DNA of 64,000 nt from Siphonodentalium dalli (Eukaryota > Mollusca > Scaphopoda > Gadilida > Siphonodentaliidae): the NCBI GenBank assembly GCA_032622095.1, contig CP136064.1, forward strand, positions 376,001 to 440,000, written 5' to 3'. The notes below the pieces were generated by a model. It made no database searches. It saw only the letters and a program-made list of their open reading frames with translations, and was not told the origin of the DNA. A program made the position numbers and the translations under genes. Numbering within the stretch: the first letter of the stretch is position 1; each line of letters starts with the position of its first letter. Below are positions 11,667 through 26,093 of this stretch, in pieces.

Positions 11667-14600
11667 ATGGTGGAGTACGGTTGGATATTTTCAATTTGGC
11701 GCATGTTTCTCCATACCGCGCCATGTCAAATCTGGCCATATCCGAATCGGGTTGTCATTTACAATGACTGCAGAAAATAATTATCTTCATTTTGGAATGC
11801 AAATGTATGTTTAAAGGAACAGATGTATCTCAACTTAAAGGGACATAAGTAACACAGTCACCAACTTAAAGAGGTGTCTGATTTAGACTGGTTCCATGGT
11901 GGAGTACGGTTGGATATTTTCTATTTGGCGCTTGTTTCTCCATACCGCGCCATGTCAAATCTGGCCATATCCGAATCGGGTTGTCATTTACAATGACTAC
12001 AGAAAATAAATATCTTCATGTTGGAATGCAAATGTATGTTTAAAGGAACACATGTATCTCAACTTAAAGGGACATAAGTAACACAGTCACCAACTTTAAG
12101 GGGTATCTGCTATAGACTGGTTCCATGGTGGAGTACGGTTGGATATTTTCAATTTGGCGCATGTTTTTCCATACCGCGCCATGTCAAATCTGGCCATATC
12201 CGAATCGGGTTGTCATTTACAATGACTACAGAAAATAAATATCTTCATGTTGGAAAGCAAATGTATGTTTAAAGGAACAGATGTATCTCAACTTAAAGGG
12301 ACATAAGTAACACAGTCACCAACTTAAAGGGGTATCTGCTATAGACTGGTTCCATGGTGGAGTACGGTTGGATATTTTCAATTTGGCGCATGTTTCTCCA
12401 TACCGCGCCATGTCAAATCTGGCCATATCCAAATCGGGTTGTTATTTACAATGACTGCAGAAAATATATATCTTCATGGTGGAATGCAAATGTATGTTTA
12501 AAGGAACAGATGTATCTCAACTTAAAGGGACATAAGTAACACAGTCACCAACTTAAAGGGGTATCTGCTATAGACTGGTTCCATGGTGGAGTACGGTTGG
12601 ATATTTTCAATTTGGCGCATGTTTCTCCCTACCGCGCCATGTCAAATCTGGCCATATCCGAATCGGGTTGTCATTTACAATGACTACAGAAAATAAATAT
12701 CTTCATGTTGGAATGCAAATGTATGTTTAAAGGAACAGATGTATCTCAACTTAAAGGGACATAAGTAACACAGTCACCAACTTTAAGGGGTATCTGCTAT
12801 AGACTGGTTCCATGGTGGAGTACGGTTGGATATTTTCAATTTGGCGCTTGTTTCTCCATACCGCGCCATGTCAAATCTGGCCATATCCGAATCGGGTTGT
12901 CATTTACAATGACTGCAGAAAATATATATCTTCATGGTGGAATGCAAATGTATGTTTAAAGGAACAGATGTATCTCAACTTAAAGGGACATAAGTAACAC
13001 AGTCACCAACTTTAAGGGGTATCTGCTATAGACTGGTTTCATGGTGGAGTACGGTTGGATATTTTCAATTTGGCGCATGTTTCTCCATACCGCGCCATGT
13101 CAAATCTGGCCATATCCGAATCGGGTTGTCATTTACAATGACTACAGAAAATAAATATCTTCATGTTGGAAAGCAAATGTATGTTTAAAGGAACAGATGT
13201 ATCTCAACTTAAAGGGACATAAGTAACACAGTCACCAACTTAAAGGGGTATCTGCTATAGACTGGTTCCATGGTGGAGTACGGTTGGATATTTTCAATTT
13301 GGCGCATGTTTCTCCATACCGCGCCATGTCAAATCTGGCCATATCCGAATCGGGTTGTTATTTACAATGACTGCAGAAAATATATATCTTCATGGTGGAA
13401 TGCAAATGTATGTTTAAAGGAACAGATGTATCTCAACTTAAAGGGACATAAGTAACACAGTCACCAACTTAAAGGGGTATCTGCTATAGACTGGTTCCAT
13501 GGTGGAGTACGGTTGGATATTTTCAATTTGTCGCATGTTTCTCCCTACCGCGCCATGTCAAATCTGGCCATATCCGAATCGGGTTGTCATTTACAATGAC
13601 TACAGAAAATAAATATCTTCATGTTGGAATGCAAATGTATGTTTAAAGGAACAGATGTATCTCAACTTAAAGGGACATAAGTAACACAGTCACCAACTTT
13701 AAGGGGTATCTGCTATAGACTGGTTCCATGGTGGAGTACGGTTGGATATTTTCAATTTGGCGCTTGTTTCTCCATACCGCGCCATGTCAAATCTGGCCAT
13801 ATCCGAATCGGGTTGTCATTTACAATGACTGCAGAAAATATATATCTTCATGGTGGAATGCAAATGTATGTTTAAAGGAACAGATGTATCTCAACTTAAA
13901 GGGACATAAGTAACACAGTCACCAACTTTAAGGGGTATCTGCTATAGACTGGTTTCATGGTGGAGTACGGTTGGATATTTTCAATTTGGCGCATGTTTCT
14001 CCATACCGCGCCATGTCAAATCTGGCCATATCCGAATCGGGTTGTCATTTACAATGACTGCAGAAAATATATATCTTCATGTTGGAATGCAAATGTATGT
14101 TTAAAGGAACAGATGTATCTCAACTTAAAGGGACATAAGTAACACAGTCACCAACTTTAAGGGGTATCTGCTATAGACTGGTTCCATGGTGGAGTACGGT
14201 TGGATATTTTCTATTTGGCGCATGTTTCTCCATACCGCGCCATGTCAAATCTGGCCATATCCGAATCGGGTTGTCATTTACAATGACTGCAGAAAATATA
14301 TATCTTCATGTTGGAATGCAAATGTATGTTTAAAGAAACAGATGTATCTCAACTTAAAGGGACATAAGTAACACAGTCACCAACTTTAAGGGGTATCTGC
14401 TATAGACTGGTTCCATGGTGGAGTACTGTTGGATATTTTCAATTTGGCGCATGTTTCTCCATACCGCGCCATGTCAAATCTGGCCATATCCGAATCGGGT
14501 TGTCATTTACAATGACTACAGAAAATAAATATCTTCATGTTGGAATGCAAATGTATGTTTAAAGGAACACATGTATCTCAACTTAAAGGGACATAAGTAA

Positions 14601-16475
14601 CACAGTCACCAACTTTAAGGGGTATCTGCTATAGACTGGTTCCATGGTGGAGTACGGTTGGATATTTTCAATTTGGCGCATGTTTTTCCATACCGCGCCA
14701 TGTCAAATCTGGCCATATCCGAATCGGGTTGTCATTTACAATGACTACAGAAAATAAATATCTTCATGTTGGAAAGCAAATGTATGTTTAAAGGAACAGA
14801 TGTATCTCAACTTAAAGGGACATAAGTAACACAGTCACCAACTTAAAGGGGTATCTGCTATAGACTGGTTCCATGGTGGAGTACGGCTGGATATTTTCAA
14901 TTTGGCGCATGTTTCTCCATACCGCGCCATGTCAAATCTGGCCATATCCGAATCGGGTTGTCATTTACAATGACTGCAGAAAATATATATCTTCATGTTG
15001 GAATGCAAATGTATGTTTAAAGGAACAGATGTATCTCAACTTAAAGGGACATAAGTAACACAGTCACCAACTTTAAGGGGTATCTGCTATAGACTGGTTC
15101 CATGGTGGAGTACGGTTGGATATTTTCAATTTGGCGCTTGTTTCTCCATACCGCGCCATGTCAAATCTGGCCATATCCGAATCGGGTTGTCATTTACAAT
15201 GACTGCAGAAAATATATATCTTCATGGTGGAATGCAAATGTATGTTTAAAGGAACAGATGTATCTCAACTTAAAGGGACATAAGTAACACAGTCACCAAC
15301 TTTAAGGGGTATCTGCTATAGACTGGTTTCATGGTGGAGTACGGTTGGATATTTTCAATTTGGCGCATGTTTCTCCATACCGCGCCATGTCAAATCTGGC
15401 CATATCCGAATCGGGTTGTCATTTACAATGACTACAGAAAATAAATATCTTCATGTTGGAAAGCAAATGTATGTTTAAAGGAACAGATGTATCTCAACTT
15501 AAAGGGACATAAGTAACACAGTCACCAACTTAAAGGGGTATCTGCTATAGACTGGTTCCATGGTGGAGTACGGTTGGATATTTTCAATTTGGCGCATGTT
15601 TCTCCATACCGCGCCATGTCAAATCTGGCCATATCCGAATCGGGTTGTTATTTACAATGACTGCAGAAAATATATATCTTCATGGTGGAATGCAAATGTA
15701 TGTTTAAAGGAACAGATGTATCTCAACTTAAAGGGACATAAGTAACACAGTCACCAACTTAAAGGGGTATCTGCTATAGACTGGTTCCATGGTGGAGTAC
15801 GGTTGGATATTTTCAATTTGTCGCATGTTTCTCCCTACCGCGCCATGTCAAATCTGGCCATATCCGAATCGGGTTGTCATTTACAATGACTACAGAAAAT
15901 AAATATCTTCATGTTGGAATGCAAATGTATGTTTAAAGGAACAGATGTATCTCAACTTAAAGGGACATAAGTAACACAGTCACCAACTTTAAGGGGTATC
16001 TGCTATAGACTGGTTCCATGGTGGAGTACGGTTGGATATTTTCAATTTGGCGCTTGTTTCTCCATACCGCGCCATGTCAAATCTGGCCATATCCGAATCG
16101 GGTTGTCATTTACAATGACTGCAGAAAATATATATCTTCATGGTGGAATGCAAATGTATGTTTAAAGGAACAGATGTATCTCAACTTAAAGGGACATAAG
16201 TAACACAGTCACCAACTTTAAGGGGTATCTGCTATAGACTGGTTTCATGGTGGAGTACGGTTGGATATTTTCAATTTGGCGCATGTTTCTCCATACCGCG
16301 CCATGTCAAATCTGGCCATATCCGAATCGGGTTGTCATTTACAATGACTACAGAAAATAAATATCTTCATGTTGGAATGCAAATGTATGTTTAAAGGAAC
16401 ACATGTATCTCAACTTAAAGGGACATAAGTAACACAGTCACCAACTTTAAGGGGTATCTGCTATAGACTGGTTCC
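11667..16475 (+). repeat. 21-monomer higher-order unit, copy 1
   Basis: Order I J H A B C D A B' C E F G H E' C D A B' C, then a chimeric D-head/G-tail monomer at 16247. Period 4809 bp (21 x 229). Two rare markers tie it to the next unit: the A monomer with ATCCAAATCGG (12354 and 17163) and the J monomer with GGCGCTTG (11896 and 16705). The last monomer begins like D (GTTTCATGG) and ends like G (GAACACATG), as expected for the joint of a tandem duplication. Confidence 0.88.
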
Positions 16476-19400
16476 ATGGTGGAGTACGGTTGGATATTTT
16501 CAATTTGGCGCATGTTTCTCCATACCGCGCCATGTCAAATCTGGCCATATCCGAATCGGGTTGTCATTTACAATGACTGCAGAAAATAATTATCTTCATT
16601 TTGGAATGCAAATGTATGTTTAAAGGAACAGATGTATCTCAACTTAAAGGGACATAAGTAACACAGTCACCAACTTAAAGAGGTGTCTGATTTAGACTGG
16701 TTCCATGGTGGAGTACGGTTGGATATTTTCTATTTGGCGCTTGTTTCTCCATACCGCGCCATGTCAAATCTGGCCATATCCGAATCGGGTTGTCATTTAC
16801 AATGACTACAGAAAATAAATATCTTCATGTTGGAATGCAAATGTATGTTTAAAGGAACACATGTATCTCAACTTAAAGGGACATAAGTAACACAGTCACC
16901 AACTTTAAGGGGTATCTGCTATAGACTGGTTCCATGGTGGAGTACGGTTGGATATTTTCAATTTGGCGCATGTTTTTCCATACCGCGCCATGTCAAATCT
17001 GGCCATATCCGAATCGGGTTGTCATTTACAATGACTACAGAAAATAAATATCTTCATGTTGGAAAGCAAATGTATGTTTAAAGGAACAGATGTATCTCAA
17101 CTTAAAGGGACATAAGTAACACAGTCACCAACTTAAAGGGGTATCTGCTATAGACTGGTTCCATGGTGGAGTACGGTTGGATATTTTCAATTTGGCGCAT
17201 GTTTCTCCATACCGCGCCATGTCAAATCTGGCCATATCCAAATCGGGTTGTTATTTACAATGACTGCAGAAAATATATATCTTCATGGTGGAATGCAAAT
17301 GTATGTTTAAAGGAACAGATGTATCTCAACTTAAAGGGACATAAGTAACACAGTCACCAACTTAAAGGGGTATCTGCTATAGACTGGTTCCATGGTGGAG
17401 TACGGTTGGATATTTTCAATTTGGCGCATGTTTCTCCCTACCGCGCCATGTCAAATCTGGCCATATCCGAATCGGGTTGTCATTTACAATGACTACAGAA
17501 AATAAATATCTTCATGTTGGAATGCAAATGTATGTTTAAAGGAACAGATGTATCTCAACTTAAAGGGACATAAGTAACACAGTCACCAACTTTAAGGGGT
17601 ATCTGCTATAGACTGGTTCCATGGTGGAGTACGGTTGGATATTTTCAATTTGGCGCTTGTTTCTCCATACCGCGCCATGTCAAATCTGGCCATATCCGAA
17701 TCGGGTTGTCATTTACAATGACTGCAGAAAATATATATCTTCATGGTGGAATGCAAATGTATGTTTAAAGGAACAGATGTATCTCAACTTAAAGGGACAT
17801 AAGTAACACAGTCACCAACTTTAAGGGGTATCTGCTATAGACTGGTTTCATGGTGGAGTACGGTTGGATATTTTCAATTTGGCGCATGTTTCTCCATACC
17901 GCGCCATGTCAAATCTGGCCATATCCGAATCGGGTTGTCATTTACAATGACTACAGAAAATAAATATCTTCATGTTGGAAAGCAAATGTATGTTTAAAGG
18001 AACAGATGTATCTCAACTTAAAGGGACATAAGTAACACAGTCACCAACTTAAAGGGGTATCTGCTATAGACTGGTTCCATGGTGGAGTACGGTTGGATAT
18101 TTTCAATTTGGCGCATGTTTCTCCATACCGCGCCATGTCAAATCTGGCCATATCCGAATCGGGTTGTTATTTACAATGACTGCAGAAAATATATATCTTC
18201 ATGGTGGAATGCAAATGTATGTTTAAAGGAACAGATGTATCTCAACTTAAAGGGACATAAGTAACACAGTCACCAACTTAAAGGGGTATCTGCTATAGAC
18301 TGGTTCCATGGTGGAGTACGGTTGGATATTTTCAATTTGTCGCATGTTTCTCCCTACCGCGCCATGTCAAATCTGGCCATATCCGAATCGGGTTGTCATT
18401 TACAATGACTACAGAAAATAAATATCTTCATGTTGGAATGCAAATGTATGTTTAAAGGAACAGATGTATCTCAACTTAAAGGGACATAAGTAACACAGTC
18501 ACCAACTTTAAGGGGTATCTGCTATAGACTGGTTCCATGGTGGAGTACGGTTGGATATTTTCAATTTGGCGCTTGTTTCTCCATACCGCGCCATGTCAAA
18601 TCTGGCCATATCCGAATCGGGTTGTCATTTACAATGACTGCAGAAAATATATATCTTCATGGTGGAATGCAAATGTATGTTTAAAGGAACAGATGTATCT
18701 CAACTTAAAGGGACATAAGTAACACAGTCACCAACTTTAAGGGGTATCTGCTATAGACTGGTTTCATGGTGGAGTACGGTTGGATATTTTCAATTTGGCG
18801 CATGTTTCTCCATACCGCGCCATGTCAAATCTGGCCATATCCGAATCGGGTTGTCATTTACAATGACTGCAGAAAATATATATCTTCATGTTGGAATGCA
18901 AATGTATGTTTAAAGGAACAGATGTATCTCAACTTAAAGGGACATAAGTAACACAGTCACCAACTTTAAGGGGTATCTGCTATAGACTGGTTCCATGGTG
19001 GAGTACGGTTGGATATTTTCTATTTGGCGCATGTTTCTCCATACCGCGCCATGTCAAATCTGGCCATATCCGAATCGGGTTGTCATTTACAATGACTGCA
19101 GAAAATATATATCTTCATGTTGGAATGCAAATGTATGTTTAAAGAAACAGATGTATCTCAACTTAAAGGGACATAAGTAACACAGTCACCAACTTTAAGG
19201 GGTATCTGCTATAGACTGGTTCCATGGTGGAGTACTGTTGGATATTTTCAATTTGGCGCATGTTTCTCCATACCGCGCCATGTCAAATCTGGCCATATCC
19301 GAATCGGGTTGTCATTTACAATGACTACAGAAAATAAATATCTTCATGTTGGAATGCAAATGTATGTTTAAAGGAACACATGTATCTCAACTTAAAGGGA

Positions 19401-21055
19401 CATAAGTAACACAGTCACCAACTTTAAGGGGTATCTGCTATAGACTGGTTCCATGGTGGAGTACGGTTGGATATTTTCAATTTGGCGCATGTTTTTCCAT
19501 ACCGCGCCATGTCAAATCTGGCCATATCCGAATCGGGTTGTCATTTACAATGACTACAGAAAATAAATATCTTCATGTTGGAAAGCAAATGTATGTTTAA
19601 AGGAACAGATGTATCTCAACTTAAAGGGACATAAGTAACACAGTCACCAACTTAAAGGGGTATCTGCTATAGACTGGTTCCATGGTGGAGTACGGCTGGA
19701 TATTTTCAATTTGGCGCATGTTTCTCCATACCGCGCCATGTCAAATCTGGCCATATCCGAATCGGGTTGTCATTTACAATGACTGCAGAAAATATATATC
19801 TTCATGTTGGAATGCAAATGTATGTTTAAAGGAACAGATGTATCTCAACTTAAAGGGACATAAGTAACACAGTCACCAACTTTAAGGGGTATCTGCTATA
19901 GACTGGTTCCATGGTGGAGTACGGTTGGATATTTTCAATTTGGCGCTTGTTTCTCCATACCGCGCCATGTCAAATCTGGCCATATCCGAATCGGGTTGTC
20001 ATTTACAATGACTGCAGAAAATATATATCTTCATGGTGGAATGCAAATGTATGTTTAAAGGAACAGATGTATCTCAACTTAAAGGGACATAAGTAACACA
20101 GTCACCAACTTTAAGGGGTATCTGCTATAGACTGGTTTCATGGTGGAGTACGGTTGGATATTTTCAATTTGGCGCATGTTTCTCCATACCGCGCCATGTC
20201 AAATCTGGCCATATCCGAATCGGGTTGTCATTTACAATGACTACAGAAAATAAATATCTTCATGTTGGAAAGCAAATGTATGTTTAAAGGAACAGATGTA
20301 TCTCAACTTAAAGGGACATAAGTAACACAGTCACCAACTTAAAGGGGTATCTGCTATAGACTGGTTCCATGGTGGAGTACGGTTGGATATTTTCAATTTG
20401 GCGCATGTTTCTCCATACCGCGCCATGTCAAATCTGGCCATATCCGAATCGGGTTGTTATTTACAATGACTGCAGAAAATATATATCTTCATGGTGGAAT
20501 GCAAATGTATGTTTAAAGGAACAGATGTATCTCAACTTAAAGGGACATAAGTAACACAGTCACCAACTTAAAGGGGTATCTGCTATAGACTGGTTCCATG
20601 GTGGAGTACGGTTGGATATTTTCAATTTGTCGCATGTTTCTCCCTACCGCGCCATGTCAAATCTGGCCATATCCGAATCGGGTTGTCATTTACAATGACT
20701 ACAGAAAATAAATATCTTCATGTTGGAATGCAAATGTATGTTTAAAGGAACAGATGTATCTCAACTTAAAGGGACATAAGTAACACAGTCACCAACTTTA
20801 AGGGGTATCTGCTATAGACTGGTTCCATGGTGGAGTACGGTTGGATATTTTCAATTTGGCGCTTGTTTCTCCATACCGCGCCATGTCAAATCTGGCCATA
20901 TCCGAATCGGGTTGTCATTTACAATGACTGCAGAAAATATATATCTTCATGGTGGAATGCAAATGTATGTTTAAAGGAACAGATGTATCTCAACTTAAAG
21001 GGACATAAGTAACACAGTCACCAACTTTAAGGGGTATCTGCTATAGACTGGTTTC
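16476..21055 (+). repeat. 21-monomer higher-order unit, copy 2 (first 20 monomers)
   Basis: Repeats the first twenty monomers of the preceding unit in the same order at a constant 4809-bp displacement, from I at 16476 to C at 20827. It includes the ATCCAAATCGG marker in the A monomer at 17163 and ACGGCTGG in the E' monomer at 19682. The twenty-first position (21056) is instead a D-head/I-tail chimera that opens the following 6-mer. Confidence 0.88.
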
Positions 21056-22429
21056 ATGGTGGAGTACGGTTGGATATTTTCAATTTGGCGCATGTTTCTC
21101 CATACCGCGCCATGTCAAATCTGGCCATATCCGAATCGGGTTGTCATTTACAATGACTGCAGAAAATAATTATCTTCATTTTGGAATGCAAATGTATGTT
21201 TAAAGGAACAGATGTATCTCAACTTAAAGGGACATAAGTAACACAGTCACCAACTTAAAGAGGTGTCTGATTTAGACTGGTTCCATGGTGGAGTACGGTT
21301 GGATATTTTCTATTTGGCGCATGTTTCTCCATACCGCGCCATGTCAAATCTGGCCATATCCGAATCGGGTTGTCATTTACAATGACTACAGAAAATAAAT
21401 ATCTTCATGTTGGAATGCAAATGTATGTTTAAAGGAACACATGTATCTCAACTTAAAGGGACATAAGTAACACAGTCACCAACTTTAAGGGGTATCTGCT
21501 ATAGACTGGTTCCATGGTGGAGTACGGTTGGATATTTTCAATTTGGCGCATGTTTTTCCATACCGCGCCATGTCAAATCTGGCCATATCCGAATCGGGTT
21601 GTCATTTACAATGACTACAGAAAATAAATATCTTCATGTTGGAAAGCAAATGTATGTTTAAAGGAACAGATGTATCTCAACTTAAAGGGACATAAGTAAC
21701 ACAGTCACCAACTTAAAGGGGTATCTGCTATAGACTGGTTCCATGGTGGAGTACGGTTGGATATTTTCAATTTGGCGCATGTTTCTCCATACCGCGCCAT
21801 GTCAAATCTGGCCATATCCGAATCGGGTTGTTATTTACAATGACTGCAGAAAATATATATCTTCATGGTGGAATGCAAATGTATGTTTAAAGGAACAGAT
21901 GTATCTCAACTTAAAGGGACATAAGTAACACAGTCACCAACTTAAAGGGGTATCTGCTATAGACTGGTTCCATGGTGGAGTACGGTTGGATATTTTCAAT
22001 TTGGCGCATGTTTCTCCCTACCGCGCCATGTCAAATCTGGCCATATCCGAATCGGGTTGTCATTTACAATGACTACAGAAAATAAATATCTTCATGTTGG
22101 AATGCAAATGTATGTTTAAAGGAACAGATGTATCTCAACTTAAAGGGACATAAGTAACACAGTCACCAACTTTAAGGGGTATCTGCTATAGACTGGTTCC
22201 ATGGTGGAGTACGGTTGGATATTTTCAATTTGGCGCTTGTTTCTCCATACCGCGCCATGTCAAATCTGGCCATATCCGAATCGGGTTGTCATTTACAATG
22301 ACTGCAGAAAATATATATCTTCATGGTGGAATGCAAATGTATGTTTAAAGGAACAGATGTATCTCAACTTAAAGGGACATAAGTAACACAGTCACCAACT
22401 TTAAGGGGTATCTGCTATAGACTGGTTTC
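21056..22429 (+). repeat. 6-monomer higher-order unit, copy 1
   Basis: Order I J H A B C, 1374 bp. The I monomer is chimeric: it opens with the GTTTCATGG head of D/E but carries the AATAATTATC and CATTTTGG marks and the rare tail of I. The J monomer has GGCGCATG, unlike the GGCGCTTG form at 11896 and 16705. Confidence 0.88.
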
Positions 22430-23803
22430 ATGGTGGAGTACGGTTGGATATTTTCAATTTGGCGCATGTTTCTCCATACCGCGCCATGTCAAATCTGGCC
22501 ATATCCGAATCGGGTTGTCATTTACAATGACTGCAGAAAATAATTATCTTCATTTTGGAATGCAAATGTATGTTTAAAGGAACAGATGTATCTCAACTTA
22601 AAGGGACATAAGTAACACAGTCACCAACTTAAAGAGGTGTCTGATTTAGACTGGTTCCATGGTGGAGTACGGTTGGATATTTTCTATTTGGCGCATGTTT
22701 CTCCATACCGCGCCATGTCAAATCTGGCCATATCCGAATCGGGTTGTCATTTACAATGACTACAGAAAATAAATATCTTCATGTTGGAATGCAAATGTAT
22801 GTTTAAAGGAACACATGTATCTCAACTTAAAGGGACATAAGTAACACAGTCACCAACTTTAAGGGGTATCTGCTATAGACTGGTTCCATGGTGGAGTACG
22901 GTTGGATATTTTCAATTTGGCGCATGTTTTTCCATACCGCGCCATGTCAAATCTGGCCATATCCGAATCGGGTTGTCATTTACAATGACTACAGAAAATA
23001 AATATCTTCATGTTGGAAAGCAAATGTATGTTTAAAGGAACAGATGTATCTCAACTTAAAGGGACATAAGTAACACAGTCACCAACTTAAAGGGGTATCT
23101 GCTATAGACTGGTTCCATGGTGGAGTACGGTTGGATATTTTCAATTTGGCGCATGTTTCTCCATACCGCGCCATGTCAAATCTGGCCATATCCGAATCGG
23201 GTTGTTATTTACAATGACTGCAGAAAATATATATCTTCATGGTGGAATGCAAATGTATGTTTAAAGGAACAGATGTATCTCAACTTAAAGGGACATAAGT
23301 AACACAGTCACCAACTTAAAGGGGTATCTGCTATAGACTGGTTCCATGGTGGAGTACGGTTGGATATTTTCAATTTGGCGCATGTTTCTCCCTACCGCGC
23401 CATGTCAAATCTGGCCATATCCGAATCGGGTTGTCATTTACAATGACTACAGAAAATAAATATCTTCATGTTGGAATGCAAATGTATGTTTAAAGGAACA
23501 GATGTATCTCAACTTAAAGGGACATAAGTAACACAGTCACCAACTTTAAGGGGTATCTGCTATAGACTGGTTCCATGGTGGAGTACGGTTGGATATTTTC
23601 AATTTGGCGCTTGTTTCTCCATACCGCGCCATGTCAAATCTGGCCATATCCGAATCGGGTTGTCATTTACAATGACTGCAGAAAATATATATCTTCATGG
23701 TGGAATGCAAATGTATGTTTAAAGGAACAGATGTATCTCAACTTAAAGGGACATAAGTAACACAGTCACCAACTTTAAGGGGTATCTGCTATAGACTGGT
23801 TTC
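22430..23803 (+). repeat. 6-monomer higher-order unit, copy 2
   Basis: Tandem copy of the preceding six monomers at 1374 bp (C monomers at 20827, 22201 and 23575; A monomers at 21743 and 23117). The chimeric D-head/I-tail monomer is repeated, so the crossover that formed it came before this duplication. Confidence 0.88.
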
Positions 23804-26093
23804 ATGGTGGAGTACGGTTGGATATTTTCAATTTGGCGCATGTTTCTCCATACCGCGCCATGTCAAATCTGGCCATATCCGAATCGGGTTGTCATTTACA
23901 ATGACTACAGAAAATAAATATCTTCATGTTGGAAAGCAAATGTATGTTTAAAGGAACAGATGTATCTCAACTTAAAGGGACATAAGTAACACAGTCACCA
24001 ACTTAAAGGGGTATCTGCTATAGACTGGTTCCATGGTGGAGTACGGTTGGATATTTTCAATTTGGCGCATGTTTCTCCATACCGCGCCATGTCAAATCTG
24101 GCCATATCCGAATCGGGTTGTTATTTACAATGACTGCAGAAAATATATATCTTCATGGTGGAATGCAAATGTATGTTTAAAGGAACAGATGTATCTCAAC
24201 TTAAAGGGACATAAGTAACACAGTCACCAACTTAAAGGGGTATCTGCTATAGACTGGTTCCATGGTGGAGTACGGTTGGATATTTTCAATTTGTCGCATG
24301 TTTCTCCCTACCGCGCCATGTCAAATCTGGCCATATCCGAATCGGGTTGTCATTTACAATGACTACAGAAAATAAATATCTTCATGTTGGAATGCAAATG
24401 TATGTTTAAAGGAACAGATGTATCTCAACTTAAAGGGACATAAGTAACACAGTCACCAACTTTAAGGGGTATCTGCTATAGACTGGTTCCATGGTGGAGT
24501 ACGGTTGGATATTTTCAATTTGGCGCTTGTTTCTCCATACCGCGCCATGTCAAATCTGGCCATATCCGAATCGGGTTGTCATTTACAATGACTGCAGAAA
24601 ATATATATCTTCATGGTGGAATGCAAATGTATGTTTAAAGGAACAGATGTATCTCAACTTAAAGGGACATAAGTAACACAGTCACCAACTTTAAGGGGTA
24701 TCTGCTATAGACTGGTTTCATGGTGGAGTACGGTTGGATATTTTCAATTTGGCGCATGTTTCTCCATACCGCGCCATGTCAAATCTGGCCATATCCGAAT
24801 CGGGTTGTCATTTACAATGACTGCAGAAAATATATATCTTCATGTTGGAATGCAAATGTATGTTTAAAGGAACAGATGTATCTCAACTTAAAGGGACATA
24901 AGTAACACAGTCACCAACTTTAAGGGGTATCTGCTATAGACTGGTTCCATGGTGGAGTACGGTTGGATATTTTCTATTTGGCGCATGTTTCTCCATACCG
25001 CGCCATGTCAAATCTGGCCATATCCGAATCGGGTTGTCATTTACAATGACTGCAGAAAATATATATCTTCATGTTGGAATGCAAATGTATGTTTAAAGAA
25101 ACAGATGTATCTCAACTTAAAGGGACATAAGTAACACAGTCACCAACTTTAAGGGGTATCTGCTATAGACTGGTTCCATGGTGGAGTACTGTTGGATATT
25201 TTCAATTTGGCGCATGTTTCTCCATACCGCGCCATGTCAAATCTGGCCATATCCGAATCGGGTTGTCATTTACAATGACTACAGAAAATAAATATCTTCA
25301 TGTTGGAATGCAAATGTATGTTTAAAGGAACACATGTATCTCAACTTAAAGGGACATAAGTAACACAGTCACCAACTTTAAGGGGTATCTGCTATAGACT
25401 GGTTCCATGGTGGAGTACGGTTGGATATTTTCAATTTGGCGCATGTTTCTCCATACCGCGCCATGTCAAATCTGGCCATATCCGAATCGGGTTGTCATTT
25501 ACAATGACTGCAGAAAATAATTATCTTCATTTTGGAATGCAAATGTATGTTTAAAGGAACAGATGTATCTCAACTTAAAGGGACATAAGTAACACAGTCA
25601 CCAACTTAAAGAGGTGTCTGATTTAGACTGGTTCCATGGTGGAGTACGGTTGGATATTTTCTATTTGGCGCATGTTTCTCCATACCGCGCCATGTCAAAT
25701 CTGGCCATATCCGAATCGGGTTGTCATTTACAATGACTACAGAAAATAAATATCTTCATGTTGGAATGCAAATGTATGTTTAAAGGAACACATGTATCTC
25801 AACTTAAAGGGACATAAGTAACACAGTCACCAACTTTAAGGGGTATCTGCTATAGACTGGTTCCATGGTGGAGTACGGTTGGATATTTTCAATTTGGCGC
25901 ATGTTTTTCCATACCGCGCCATGTCAAATCTGGCCATATCCGAATCGGGTTGTCATTTACAATGACTACAGAAAATAAATATCTTCATGTTGGAAAGCAA
26001 ATGTATGTTTAAAGGAACAGATGTATCTCAACTTAAAGGGACATAAGTAACACAGTCACCAACTTAAAGGGGTATCTGCTATAGACTGGTTCC
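23804..26093 (+). repeat. Phrase D-A-B'-C-E-F-G-I-J-H
   Basis: Ten monomers. G at 25178 is followed directly by I (25407) and not by H, an alternative continuation shared with 40749-41664. The thirteen monomers 23117-26093 match 38688-41664 in type and order at a 15571-bp displacement, so this phrase is a long-range duplicate. Confidence 0.82.
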
